Shown one piece after another: positions 35,111-43,078 of a DNA stretch of 64,000 nucleotides. The translations under genes and the position numbers were made by a program. This stretch comes from Deferribacteres bacterium (GTDB lineage: Bacteria; Zhuqueibacterota; Zhuqueibacteria; Zhuqueibacterales; Geothermadaptataceae). The notes below the pieces were generated by a model that made no database searches, was not told the origin of the DNA, and worked only from the letters and a program-made list of their open reading frames with translations. How positions within the stretch are numbered: position 1 is the stretch's first letter; the number at the start of each line of letters is the position of its first letter. The stretch is from contig JACKDF010000001.1 of NCBI GenBank assembly GCA_020633655.1, positions 620,001 through 684,000 on the forward strand, read 5' to 3'.

Positions 35111-36538
35111 TTAGTTACGGCGTAGAAAAAAATGAAATCTTTGCGTATCACGCAGAATCACAAAGATAAAAACCGCATTTACCGATTTATCTAAATATGC
35201 ATAAAATTTTTCTAAATCATCCATAGAAACACCATCAACTGAAACAATAACATCATCAACTTCAAGACCCGCCAAAGCTGCTGAACTAAATTTTTTTATC
35301 TGTGAAATAATAATTCCTTTTTTAACTAAAATAGACAAATCATTTCTGTCAATCTGCCGGATTTCTCGGACTGTAATCCCCAGATATTCATCCCGATGCC
35401 GCTCAAATTTAGGCGATTGCAAATAATTATTTTCAGGCAAAGATGCTAAAATTACATTACGATTTTGAACTTTTCCATCATGGATATACTGAATATCAAT
35501 ACCATTCCCTGGAGAGTGTCGGGCAATTTCTGCTTGCAGCTGATTAGCATGATTCACAGCGATACCGTTTACTTTTAAAATAACATCCATAGGAGCAAAA
35601 CCTTGCCGTTCAGCGGGGCTATCCACAAAAACATCATCAATAAAAACACCTTGAACTTTTGGGAGACCCAGAGCTGTTGCAATATCAGAATTAACATCGA
35701 GGAGGGCCACTCCAAAATACGCTCTATTTATTTTGCCAAATTGAATTAATTCTGCACTCACTTTTTTTATTATGTTCGAGGGTATCGCAAAACCAAATCC
35801 CATATTTAATCCAGTTTTAGTTGCGATTGCAGTATTGATGCCAACAACTCTTCCAGCCATATCCACCAGCGGGCCACCACTGTTGCCAGGATTAATCGCT
35901 GCATCTGTTTGAATGAAAGTTTCCAGTGCAAAATCACTATTTATTAAATCAAGTTCACGTCCGATAGCACTTATAATACCTGAAGTAACCGTAAATTGAA
36001 GATTTAATGGGTTACCAAATGCAAGTACTAGATCGCCGATTCGGCATGCTTGCGAATTCCCCAATTCCGCATAATCGAGATCCGATCCATCAATTTTAAT
36101 AACAGCAATGTCTGTTAGGTCATCCATCCCTATAATCGTAGCGACATACTCTTGATTTTTAAAAAGAGTTACAGAAGTTTGCACAGCATCACGCAAAATG
36201 TGGGCATTTGTAATAATGTATCCATCCGGAGAAATAAGAAAACCAGTGCCGGAACTTAAGCGTTTTCGTGGAACACCTAAGTTCTCGATGCTTTCAGCTT
36301 CAGGAACGCTAGCTTGGTTTAAGGACATTTTTTGAACGTCAATCTGAACAGTGGAGGGCAATATTTTTTCAACAATAGGATTGAATGAAAAACTCACCGT
36401 ATTCAGTATATGTTGATTCAAATTCGTTCGTATATTCTGTGGAGATTGCGCCAATACTGGATTTTTGCTCACAAAATTAACCAATAAAAAACAAACCCTG
36501 ATTGTCCAGAGTAGTGCTTGTGCCGATAGGAATCGCAT
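35111..36538 (-). CDS. HtrA/DegP-family serine protease with two PDZ domains
   Basis: 475-residue periplasmic protease/chaperone. A signal peptide (about 1-30, ending VLAQ) precedes a trypsin-like domain (about 85-265) with an intact catalytic triad: His in ITNAHIL, Asp in DLTDIAVIKI and Ser in NPGNSGGPLVD. PDZ1 (about 275-370) includes YFGVALLDV and GVFIDDVFVDSPAERQGF; PDZ2 (about 385-470) is more diverged. The start at 36538 has AAGGA nine bases upstream; the in-frame ATG at 36547 abuts that site. Upstream of dnaJ/dnaK-like genes on the same strand, it forms a proteostasis cluster. Confidence 0.94.
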   Translation of the reverse strand: MRFLSAQALLWTIRVCFLLVNFVSKNPVLAQSPQNIRTNLNQHILNTVSFSFNPIVEKILPSTVQIDVQKMSLNQASVPEAESIENLGVPRKRLSSGTGFLISPDGYIITNAHILRDAVQTSVTLFKNQEYVATIIGMDDLTDIAVIKIDGSDLDYAELGNSQACRIGDLVLAFGNPLNLQFTVTSGIISAIGRELDLINSDFALETFIQTDAAINPGNSGGPLVDMAGRVVGINTAIATKTGLNMGFGFAIPSNIIKKVSAELIQFGKINRAYFGVALLDVNSDIATALGLPKVQGVFIDDVFVDSPAERQGFAPMDVILKVNGIAVNHANQLQAEIARHSPGNGIDIQYIHDGKVQNRNVILASLPENNYLQSPKFERHRDEYLGITVREIRQIDRNDLSILVKKGIIISQIKKFSSAALAGLEVDDVIVSVDGVSMDDLEKFYAYLDKSVNAVFIFVILRDTQRFHFFLRRN

Positions 36539-36611
36539 CGTGTACATTCCTTCTACGGATTTTAAAATTCGAAATATAAATTATGGATAGTGTGCACGTA
36601 AAAATTAGCCA

Positions 36612-37586
36612 CTATGCAGGTAGGTATTTAATCAGAACCAATTGATTCCCATTAAGTTCATCAGAGGAGTATGTGACGTCGTCCATCGAGCGATTAATAA
36701 TATGCAGTCCAAATCCTCCGGATTGTCGATTTTCTACAGCCATCTCGACATCATACTCATCTCGTCGCTTCTCGCGAAAAGCCAGCCCAAAGTCACGAAT
36801 GATAATCTTAAAAAAATCGAGACTATACTCTACGCTAACTACAACATTATTTCCAGGTTGGGAATGATAGGCATGTTCAATAACATTAAGACTGGCCTCA
36901 TACACAGAAATTTTAATTTTACCAACGTGTTTTTCTTTTATGCCGGCTACTCGTGCATGATGAACTATAAAATCACAAATTCTATAAAGTTCCGTCGAAC
37001 TGCTATCGACCTGTATCTGCGCTCTGATCGTTTTATTCTTGTCCGTTGAATGTGAGAATGTATCTATTGAGCGCTCGATGGAACGCTCGAACTTAATCTC
37101 ATCATCCAAAACTATCGTACTCGTTTCGTCATCCAAAAACTGTGTATGATCAAAGGTATCAACAAGTGGTGCTTGTGCCACGTCATCTTGAGGCAATTCG
37201 GATGAATTTACCACATTTTCTTCTTTCTCGACGTTCGTGGTTGCCTCAAATATTTGATGCATGGGTGAATCAATCGACAGGAACGTGAGCGGGGAAAAGG
37301 TTGAAAAATTGTTCTTAGCACTTTGTGGAAGAGAAACTATATTTACATCTCCACCTTGAATGCGGGCTTGTACAGTCAGAGAAATTAGCAGAGCCATTAT
37401 AGATGTAGTCGGAAAAGGTATATCCTTCAGGTCAATGATCCAATTTTTCTTCCCGGAAAATAATGTATTTTGGAAAAACTCAGAAAGCGAAACCTGGTTC
37501 TCGAAGGATTTAAAATCGGAGTCAAGGGTGACGTGAACTAATTCGTTTTCTTCACCTAAAAATTTCGTTTGGAACTTCGTTGCCAT
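36612..37586 (-). CDS. Fusion of STAS-like domain and RsbW-type HATPase
   Basis: 324-residue cytoplasmic protein combining an N-terminal STAS-like domain (about 10-115, with WIIDLKDIPFPTTSIMALL) and a C-terminal GHKL ATPase of the anti-sigma factor/serine kinase type (about 185-322). ATPase boxes are N-box EASLNVIEHAYH, G1-like RDFGLAF and G2 SGGFGLHIIN. An acidic linker (about 115-180) joins them. In partner-switching systems these domains are usually separate antagonists. No sigma factor or PP2C phosphatase is nearby, so the target is unknown. Confidence 0.85.
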   Translation of the reverse strand: MATKFQTKFLGEENELVHVTLDSDFKSFENQVSLSEFFQNTLFSGKKNWIIDLKDIPFPTTSIMALLISLTVQARIQGGDVNIVSLPQSAKNNFSTFSPLTFLSIDSPMHQIFEATTNVEKEENVVNSSELPQDDVAQAPLVDTFDHTQFLDDETSTIVLDDEIKFERSIERSIDTFSHSTDKNKTIRAQIQVDSSSTELYRICDFIVHHARVAGIKEKHVGKIKISVYEASLNVIEHAYHSQPGNNVVVSVEYSLDFFKIIIRDFGLAFREKRRDEYDVEMAVENRQSGGFGLHIINRSMDDVTYSSDELNGNQLVLIKYLPA

Positions 37587-37749
37587 AGGATTTTTTTAAG
37601 ATTTGACTTCACTTAGTATAAAACTATTATCGACATCATAATAAAGAATTTACGGGGTTAATTCTACCAGAAAAAAGATATAACATTGTTTTATTATACA
37701 GGCAAAAACTGATATATCAGAAAGATATTATAGGAATGTATTGAACAGT

Positions 37750-37775
37750 AAAAAAAAAGCCCTCAACGGAGGGCC
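37750..37775 (-). terminator. Intrinsic terminator of the TPR protein gene
   Basis: On the minus strand GCCCTC-CGTT-GAGGGC forms a compact 6-bp GC stem with a tetraloop, followed by nine T (37758-37750). It lies 20 bases after the TPR gene stop codon. Confidence 0.9.
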
Positions 37776-37795
37776 TTTTCGAAGATCAGTAAATA

Positions 37796-38761
37796 TTAAT
37801 TGGCACTTTTTTTCAACTCTTCCTGGATCCGAGTGATTTCATAATCTGCAGATTTGCGCCAGCCTTTATCATTTTTACTAATTCGAAAATATTTAAGTGC
37901 TTCGTTATAATTTTGTAGCGCTTTATATGCGACTCCAGCTTCAAATGCAGCAGGTGCATAATTCGATTGGACTTTCATAGCAGCTATTGCAGCGTTGGCT
38001 GCAGCTTGATGCTGCCCTTTCATATTTTGAGCTTGTGCAAGGCGGTAATACGGACGTGCCTTAGCATTTATATCAACAGATTTTTGTAAAGCATCAATTG
38101 CTAAATCAAGCTTGCCTTGATCAATATATACGTCGCCTAAAGCTGAATAGGCTAAATAATAGTCTGATTCAGAATCTATGGCAGCCTTTAATGCATCGGC
38201 AGCTGCAGGATATTTTTTTTGTTTGTAAAGGATAAGTCCTTTTTCATAGTACGCTTTAGAATAGGAAGGATCAATTGTAATGGCCTTATCAAAAGCTGCA
38301 ATAGCTTCATCTTGTTTTTGTATTTTGTTCAGATTATACCCCATGCCCCAAAACGCACGAGAATATGTCGGATCGCATTCCGTAGCTTCACGAAAAGCCT
38401 CGATCGCTTCCGGATAATTTCTCAGTTTATTAAGGGCAAGTCCTTTTCCGTACAATGCTTTCGTAAAGCATGCTTCCATATCCAAAACTTTGTTATAGAG
38501 ACTGAGGGCTTCTGCATATTTTCTAATTTTGTATGCTCTGTTTGCAGAATTATATAATTCTTTTTTCTCGTTCTCTTCTTTTACTTTATCCAGCTCTTCT
38601 TTTTTCTCAGCGTTTTTTGCTTCAATTTCAGCTTTTTTCTTTTCATATTCTTTTAACTGTTTTTGGTATTCTTCCTGAGATTGAGTTTGTTGGCTAAAAA
38701 CTGGATTTAAAGCAAGAAAAAGGAAAGAAATCAAAATTAGAACTTGGGACTTAAAACGCAC
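37796..38761 (-). CDS. Exported TPR-repeat protein with coiled-coil N-terminus
   Basis: 321-residue protein with a signal peptide (about 1-23, ending VFSQ), a highly charged Lys/Glu coiled coil (about 25-70) and seven or more tetratricopeptide repeats (about 70-310), each close to the consensus (for example AFRGM-type units such as YSKAYYEKGLILYKQKKYPA). It probably serves as a periplasmic interaction scaffold. GTG start with a strong AAAGGAGG seven bases upstream. The tRNA-Leu gene ends 38 bases upstream, so the two may share a transcript. Confidence 0.85.
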   Translation of the reverse strand: MRFKSQVLILISFLFLALNPVFSQQTQSQEEYQKQLKEYEKKKAEIEAKNAEKKEELDKVKEENEKKELYNSANRAYKIRKYAEALSLYNKVLDMEACFTKALYGKGLALNKLRNYPEAIEAFREATECDPTYSRAFWGMGYNLNKIQKQDEAIAAFDKAITIDPSYSKAYYEKGLILYKQKKYPAAADALKAAIDSESDYYLAYSALGDVYIDQGKLDLAIDALQKSVDINAKARPYYRLAQAQNMKGQHQAAANAAIAAMKVQSNYAPAAFEAGVAYKALQNYNEALKYFRISKNDKGWRKSADYEITRIQEELKKSAN

Positions 38762-38799
38762 GGTTAATCCTCCTTTAGAACATTATTTTAATGAATTAG

Positions 38800-38883
38800 T
38801 GCGGAAGGGGGGATTCGAACCCCCACGCCCGTTAGAGCACTACCCCCTCAAGATAGCGTGTCTACCTATTCCACCACTTCCGC
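38800..38883 (-). tRNA. tRNA-Leu (anticodon GAG)
   Basis: 84-base type II tRNA. Acceptor GCGGAAG pairs with CTTCCGC, the discriminator base is A, the D-arm starts TGGTGGAATAGGTAGACAC, the anticodon arm is CTATC-TTGAGGG-GGTAG, a long variable arm follows, and the T-arm is GTGGGGGTTCGAATCCCCC. The anticodon is GAG. The 3' CCA is not encoded (CTA follows the discriminator). Confidence 0.97.
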
Positions 38884-38909
38884 ATTATAAAGTTCCTGCG
38901 AGGCTAATT

Positions 38910-39290
38910 TTACTTTGTTGAATCCTGACTACCAGTCGTCTGACTCTGAGCCGAACCGGCAGCAGGAACAGATTCCTGAACAGGCGGAAGAATTGCAGAA
39001 GGTGTATTTACAACATTCTCCAATTCTTCTGCAACAACACTTCCTGTAGCCTCCGAGCTTCCTGAATCCATCTTAGATAAAAGAAAGGCAAGCAAGAAAA
39101 ATGCGACTGCAAGCCATGTTGTCGTCCTACTGAGAAACGTAGCAGCACCTCGGCCGCCAAAAACATTTCCCATATTGCCTCCTCCACCAAAAGCACCGGC
39201 AAGACCGCCACCTTTGCTTGATTGTAACAATATTACAATAGTCATAATCAAACAAACAAGCAAGAACAAAACTAGGATCAAAGTATACAT
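38910..39290 (-). CDS. secG: Protein translocase subunit SecG
   Basis: 126-residue inner-membrane subunit of the SecYEG channel. Two membrane helices (about 1-22 and 54-72) flank the conserved LLQSSKGGGLAGAFGGGG loop. The Ser/Thr/Gln-rich C-tail (about 75-126) is longer than in E. coli SecG and lacks recognisable motifs. It starts eight bases after tpiA, the common tpiA-secG arrangement. Confidence 0.95.
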   Translation of the reverse strand: MYTLILVLFLLVCLIMTIVILLQSSKGGGLAGAFGGGGNMGNVFGGRGAATFLSRTTTWLAVAFFLLAFLLSKMDSGSSEATGSVVAEELENVVNTPSAILPPVQESVPAAGSAQSQTTGSQDSTK

Positions 39291-39298
39291 AAGAAAAA

Positions 39299-40066
39299 TT
39301 ACCCTTCAATATTTTCAGCAGCTTGTACGATTGCAGCGAAACTTTCAACATCCAAACTGGCACCACCAACTAAAGCGCCATCAATATCGTTTTGGCTCAG
39401 CAACTCGTATGCATTGGATGGTTTTACACTGCCACCGTATTGTATCGTTACGTTTTCGGCAACTGAGTTACCAAAAAGCTTTGTGAGTTTTTCACGGATA
39501 AATGCATGCACTTCCTGCGCTTGTTCAGGCGTTGCCGTTTTTCCTGTTCCAATCGCCCAAACAGGTTCATATGCCAATGTAATTTTTTGCATCTCATCTT
39601 TCGAGATACCAGAAAGCGCACCTTGCACCTGTTCCGAAATTATGTCGAACGTTTTTCCTATCTCCCGTTCTTCCAAGGTTTCTCCAACACAAACGATAGG
39701 AAGTAATTCATTTTGTAAAGCAGATTTAAGACGTTTATTCACCGTTTCATCAGTCTCACCAAAATACTGCCGTCGTTCGGAATGTCCAATAATGACGTAG
39801 TTACAACCAATTGCTTTCAATTGCAGGCCGGAAACTTCTCCGGTAAATGCACCACTCTCTTCCCAGAAAAGATTTTGTGCGCCTAGTTTAATATTGGAAT
39901 CAATCAGCATTTCAGCGGAAGTTGCTAATGAAACATAGGTTGGACACACAACGATTTCAGTTTTTTTAACACCTGCCAATTCGCTTTTTAACACTGCAAG
40001 CAGCGCTTTCGTTTCGGCTAGTGTTTTATTCAGTTTCCAGTTACCTGAAATATTTAGTTTTCTCAT
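39299..40066 (-). CDS. tpiA: Triosephosphate isomerase
   Basis: 255-residue glycolytic TIM-barrel enzyme interconverting dihydroxyacetone phosphate and glyceraldehyde 3-phosphate. Signatures: SGNWKLNK (catalytic Lys), VIIGHSERRQYFGETD (catalytic His), AYEPVWAIGTGK (catalytic Glu) and QYGGSVKPSN (phosphate loop). Full length. It follows gap after a strong terminator hairpin and precedes secG. Confidence 0.97.
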   Translation of the reverse strand: MRKLNISGNWKLNKTLAETKALLAVLKSELAGVKKTEIVVCPTYVSLATSAEMLIDSNIKLGAQNLFWEESGAFTGEVSGLQLKAIGCNYVIIGHSERRQYFGETDETVNKRLKSALQNELLPIVCVGETLEEREIGKTFDIISEQVQGALSGISKDEMQKITLAYEPVWAIGTGKTATPEQAQEVHAFIREKLTKLFGNSVAENVTIQYGGSVKPSNAYELLSQNDIDGALVGGASLDVESFAAIVQAAENIEG

Positions 40067-40077
40067 TATTTCAACTC

Positions 40078-40115
40078 AAAAAAAACAGAGTATACTTTCA
40101 AAAAGTATACTCTGT
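40078..40115 (-). terminator. Strong intrinsic terminator between gap and tpiA
   Basis: A perfect 14-bp stem (40085-40098 with 40102-40115, arms CAGAGTATACTTT and complement) with a three-base loop is followed on the minus strand by seven or more T. It lies 15 bases after the gap stop codon and 11 bases before the tpiA start, implying partial or conditional read-through, or a tpiA promoter overlapping it. Confidence 0.9.
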
Positions 40116-40130
40116 AAATTAACTTTAAAT

Positions 40131-41129
40131 TTATACTAATTTTTCAATCAAGTCAACAACGCGGTTTGAATAGCCCCACTCATTATCGTACCAGGAAATC
40201 ACTTTCACCATATCATCAGCTATTGTCATGGTCAATGATGCGTCAAAAATTGAGCTATTTGGGTTACCTACGATATCGCTGGATACAATTTCATCTTCTG
40301 TATATTGCAGGATGCCTTTAAGTTCACCGTCAGCTGCTTTCTTAACTGCTGCATTTACTTCAGCGGCAGTCACTTTTTTCTTTAACTTGACAACCAAATC
40401 AACAACGGATCCGTTAGCGACCGGTACACGCATTGCCATACCATTTAATTTCCCATTAAGTGCAGGAATTACTTTGCCGACTGCAGCGGCTGCACCCGTA
40501 GTTGTCGGAATAATATTCGCCGCGGCAGCGCGTGCACGACGCAGATCACTGTGTGGCATATCAAGTACACGCTGATCATTTGTGTAAGCATGCGTGGTTG
40601 TCATCAAACCATAATCAATACCAAAAGATTCATGCAAAACTTTTGCAACTGGAGCGAGACAGTTAGTTGTGCATGATGCATTCGAGACAATTTTCATATC
40701 ATCAGTCAAGCTTGCATCATTAACTCCAAGAACTATTGTTCCGTCAATTTGGTCTTTAGCAGGAACTGTGAGAATTACTTTTTTCGCCCCTGCTGCTAGA
40801 TGCAGAGCAATTTGTTCACGCTTACGGAAAACGCCTGTCGATTCAATAACAACTTGTACACCTTTGCCAGCCCAATCCAGTTCTGCTGGATTTTTTACTG
40901 CTGTGATAGCAATTTCTTTCCCATTAACTACAATTGAGTTTTCTTTTGCTTCGACCTTGCCGGGATAGTTACCACTAACTGTGTCATATTTTAGCAAATG
41001 CGCCAGCGTTTTTGCATCTGTCAAATCATTGATAGCAACAACTTCGATATCTTTATTACCTTGCTCAATGAGTTTGAATACATTACGACCAATGCGTCCA
41101 AAACCATTTATACCTACTTTAATAGCCAT
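40131..41129 (-). CDS. gap: Type I glyceraldehyde-3-phosphate dehydrogenase
   Basis: 332-residue cytoplasmic glycolytic enzyme. The NAD-binding start KVGINGFGRIGRNVFK, the active-site SNASCTTNCLAP with catalytic Cys, the substrate loop THAYTNDQRVLDMPHSDLRR, and C-terminal SWYDNEWGYSNRVVDL are intact. CAGGAG precedes the ATG. It is grouped with a PFK homologue and tpiA, but pgk is absent from its usual place after gap. Confidence 0.97.
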   Translation of the reverse strand: MAIKVGINGFGRIGRNVFKLIEQGNKDIEVVAINDLTDAKTLAHLLKYDTVSGNYPGKVEAKENSIVVNGKEIAITAVKNPAELDWAGKGVQVVIESTGVFRKREQIALHLAAGAKKVILTVPAKDQIDGTIVLGVNDASLTDDMKIVSNASCTTNCLAPVAKVLHESFGIDYGLMTTTHAYTNDQRVLDMPHSDLRRARAAAANIIPTTTGAAAAVGKVIPALNGKLNGMAMRVPVANGSVVDLVVKLKKKVTAAEVNAAVKKAADGELKGILQYTEDEIVSSDIVGNPNSSIFDASLTMTIADDMVKVISWYDNEWGYSNRVVDLIEKLV

Positions 41130-41204
41130 TATATTTCTCCTGAATTGTTGGTTGTGTTTACTTTATCGGGCATGCAGCCAGGCTGCAAATAATTATATTA
41201 AGTA

Positions 41205-42236
41205 TCAGCCAAAAAAAGTTGATGCGGCATCAAACATTTCAAGGTTAACCTTTTTAACTTGTCCAGTCACTTTATCGATTGGCGTTGTAGCTATTTTATC
41301 GCCAACAACACCTACCATAACAGAAAATTCTTTATTTTTGATTTTATCAGCTGCTGCAACACCGAGACGCGTAGCCAAAATTCGATCCGGCACACTGGGT
41401 GAACCACCTCGCTGAAGATAGCCAAGTGTCGTAACTCTTGTTTCCATTCCAGTACGCTTGGCCAGTTCAACGCCAACAAACTCACCAATACTACCGACAT
41501 AAGAGTTGCCTAATGCATCGGTTTTTGAAGAAAGTGCTCGAAAATCTTTTACGTCATCAGGGATCGCGCCTTCAGCAACAACTACAATGCTGAACTTGCG
41601 TCGCTTATGCCTTTTTTTAAGCAATGCAGCCGTTTCATCCAAGGTAAATTTCACCTCAGGAATCAAAATACAGTCCGCGCCACCAGCCAGACCAGCATAG
41701 GTTGCGATCCATCCGGTATCGTAGCCCATTAATTCGACGACGATTATGCGGTGATGCGATTCTGCTGTCGTGTGCACCATATCAATTGCACGCGTTGCTA
41801 TCGTCACCGCAGTATCAAATCCAATCGTGAAATCGGTGCCTGGAATGTCATTATCAATTGTTCCGGGAATGCATACGGTCCTAACGCCGCTTCGGCTTAG
41901 CACATTCGCAGTTTCTATTGCGGATTTACTTCCGATAACCACAAGGCTATCAATTTCAAATCTATTTAAATTCTCAAGGATGGCTTCTTTGCCATTTTTT
42001 ATTTGCAATGGATTCTTTCGAGACGTACCTAGAATTGTCCCACCTCGAGGCAATACGCCAGACACTGAGTACAAACTCAATGGTTGCACATCGCCTTCTA
42101 TCAGCCCATTGTAGCCATTTTTGATACCTAAAACCTCATAATCATAACTGATAATCAGTTTTCTGGTTACCGCTCGAATGGCCGCGTTTAAGCCGGGGCA
42201 ATCCCCTCCGCAGGTTAATATTCCAACCCGTGACAC
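41205..42236 (-). CDS. Phosphofructokinase-family protein with atypical nucleotide site
   Basis: 343-residue PFK-A fold protein. Conserved parts are TCGGDCPGLNAAIRAV, GGTILGTSR, PGTIDNDIPGTDFTIGFDTA (catalytic Asp) and TLGYLQRGGSPSVPDR. Two signature sites differ: IGGDGS, which coordinates Mg-ATP, is IGSKSA (101-106), and the substrate MGR is MGY (170-172). It is therefore unclear whether it uses ATP, pyrophosphate or another donor, or acts on fructose 6-phosphate. GTG start with AGGA ten bases upstream. It lies 75 bases before gap. Confidence 0.85.
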   Translation of the reverse strand: MSRVGILTCGGDCPGLNAAIRAVTRKLIISYDYEVLGIKNGYNGLIEGDVQPLSLYSVSGVLPRGGTILGTSRKNPLQIKNGKEAILENLNRFEIDSLVVIGSKSAIETANVLSRSGVRTVCIPGTIDNDIPGTDFTIGFDTAVTIATRAIDMVHTTAESHHRIIVVELMGYDTGWIATYAGLAGGADCILIPEVKFTLDETAALLKKRHKRRKFSIVVVAEGAIPDDVKDFRALSSKTDALGNSYVGSIGEFVGVELAKRTGMETRVTTLGYLQRGGSPSVPDRILATRLGVAAADKIKNKEFSVMVGVVGDKIATTPIDKVTGQVKKVNLEMFDAASTFFG

Positions 42237-42380
42237 TACTTAATTTTCCTAATCTTCAAGAGTATTTATTCAAATTTATTGCAAGATTGATCTTATGAAT
42301 CCATAAAAAAATGAGATTCGAATGATAATAATTCTGTAATTGAATGTCAAGGCAAATTCAGTGTAGCCAAAATTAAAATC

Positions 42381-43019
42381 TTAAGCAAAAGCAGCCGTAA
42401 TAATCACCACCCTCTCCGCTCCAGCATTCTTGAGAACAGATGCGCAAGCCAGTGAAGTTGCACCCGTTGTTAAAACGTCATCAATTATTGCGATGGAAGC
42501 GCCAGCGATACAGTTTTGTTTTCGCCTGTTCAAAGAAAAAGCATCTGAAACATTTTGACGACGTTCATCACTATTCAGGGCCACCTGAGAATAAGTATAT
42601 TTTACACGATGCACTGCATCTAAAATTTTGAGATTTTTATACCTACTCTGCAAACCCAGTGCGATAAAGTGACTTTGATTAAAACCACGCTCGTGTTCAC
42701 GTTTTTTATGTAGCGGTACTGGAATTAAATAATCAATAGTCGAAAAATCGAGAACATTCTGGATTCTTGTGAAAAGTTCGCAACCGATATTTCTGCCGAT
42801 GGAAGGGTGCTTCTGATATTTCAATGCATGAATGAGACGATGAATTTGATCACGCAAATACCATCCTGCAAAGGCCTGAATTGCGAGATTGCCGTGGGAT
42901 ACGATGACAGGTTCGGAAGGCTGTATTTCAGAACAAATTGTTTGCCAGCACGGCTCACAAATCCAATACATTTGGTTTTCGTGATAAGCTTGACAAATCG
43001 AACAGGAAGCGGGATGCAA
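42381..43019 (-). CDS. comF: ComF-family phosphoribosyltransferase-like protein
   Basis: About 212 residues or more; ComF-type protein linked to DNA uptake in competent bacteria. A zinc-finger-like CSICQ then ICEPCW precedes a PRTase domain with IPVPLHKKREHERGFNQS and the PRPP loop AIIDDVLTTGAT. The only conventional start is the TTG at 43019, but the in-frame sequence upstream reads IISNILSGIDSILHPASC, which looks like the normal hydrophobic helix before the ComF zinc site. An ATT at 43055, eight bases after GGGGGAG, could be the true start. Confidence 0.88.
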   Translation of the reverse strand: MHPASCSICQAYHENQMYWICEPCWQTICSEIQPSEPVIVSHGNLAIQAFAGWYLRDQIHRLIHALKYQKHPSIGRNIGCELFTRIQNVLDFSTIDYLIPVPLHKKREHERGFNQSHFIALGLQSRYKNLKILDAVHRVKYTYSQVALNSDERRQNVSDAFSLNRRKQNCIAGASIAIIDDVLTTGATSLACASVLKNAGAERVVIITAAFA

Positions 43020-43078
43020 GATTGAATCGATCCCGCTGAGAATATTTGAAATAATCTGAATAGCTCCCCCCGTTTCTT

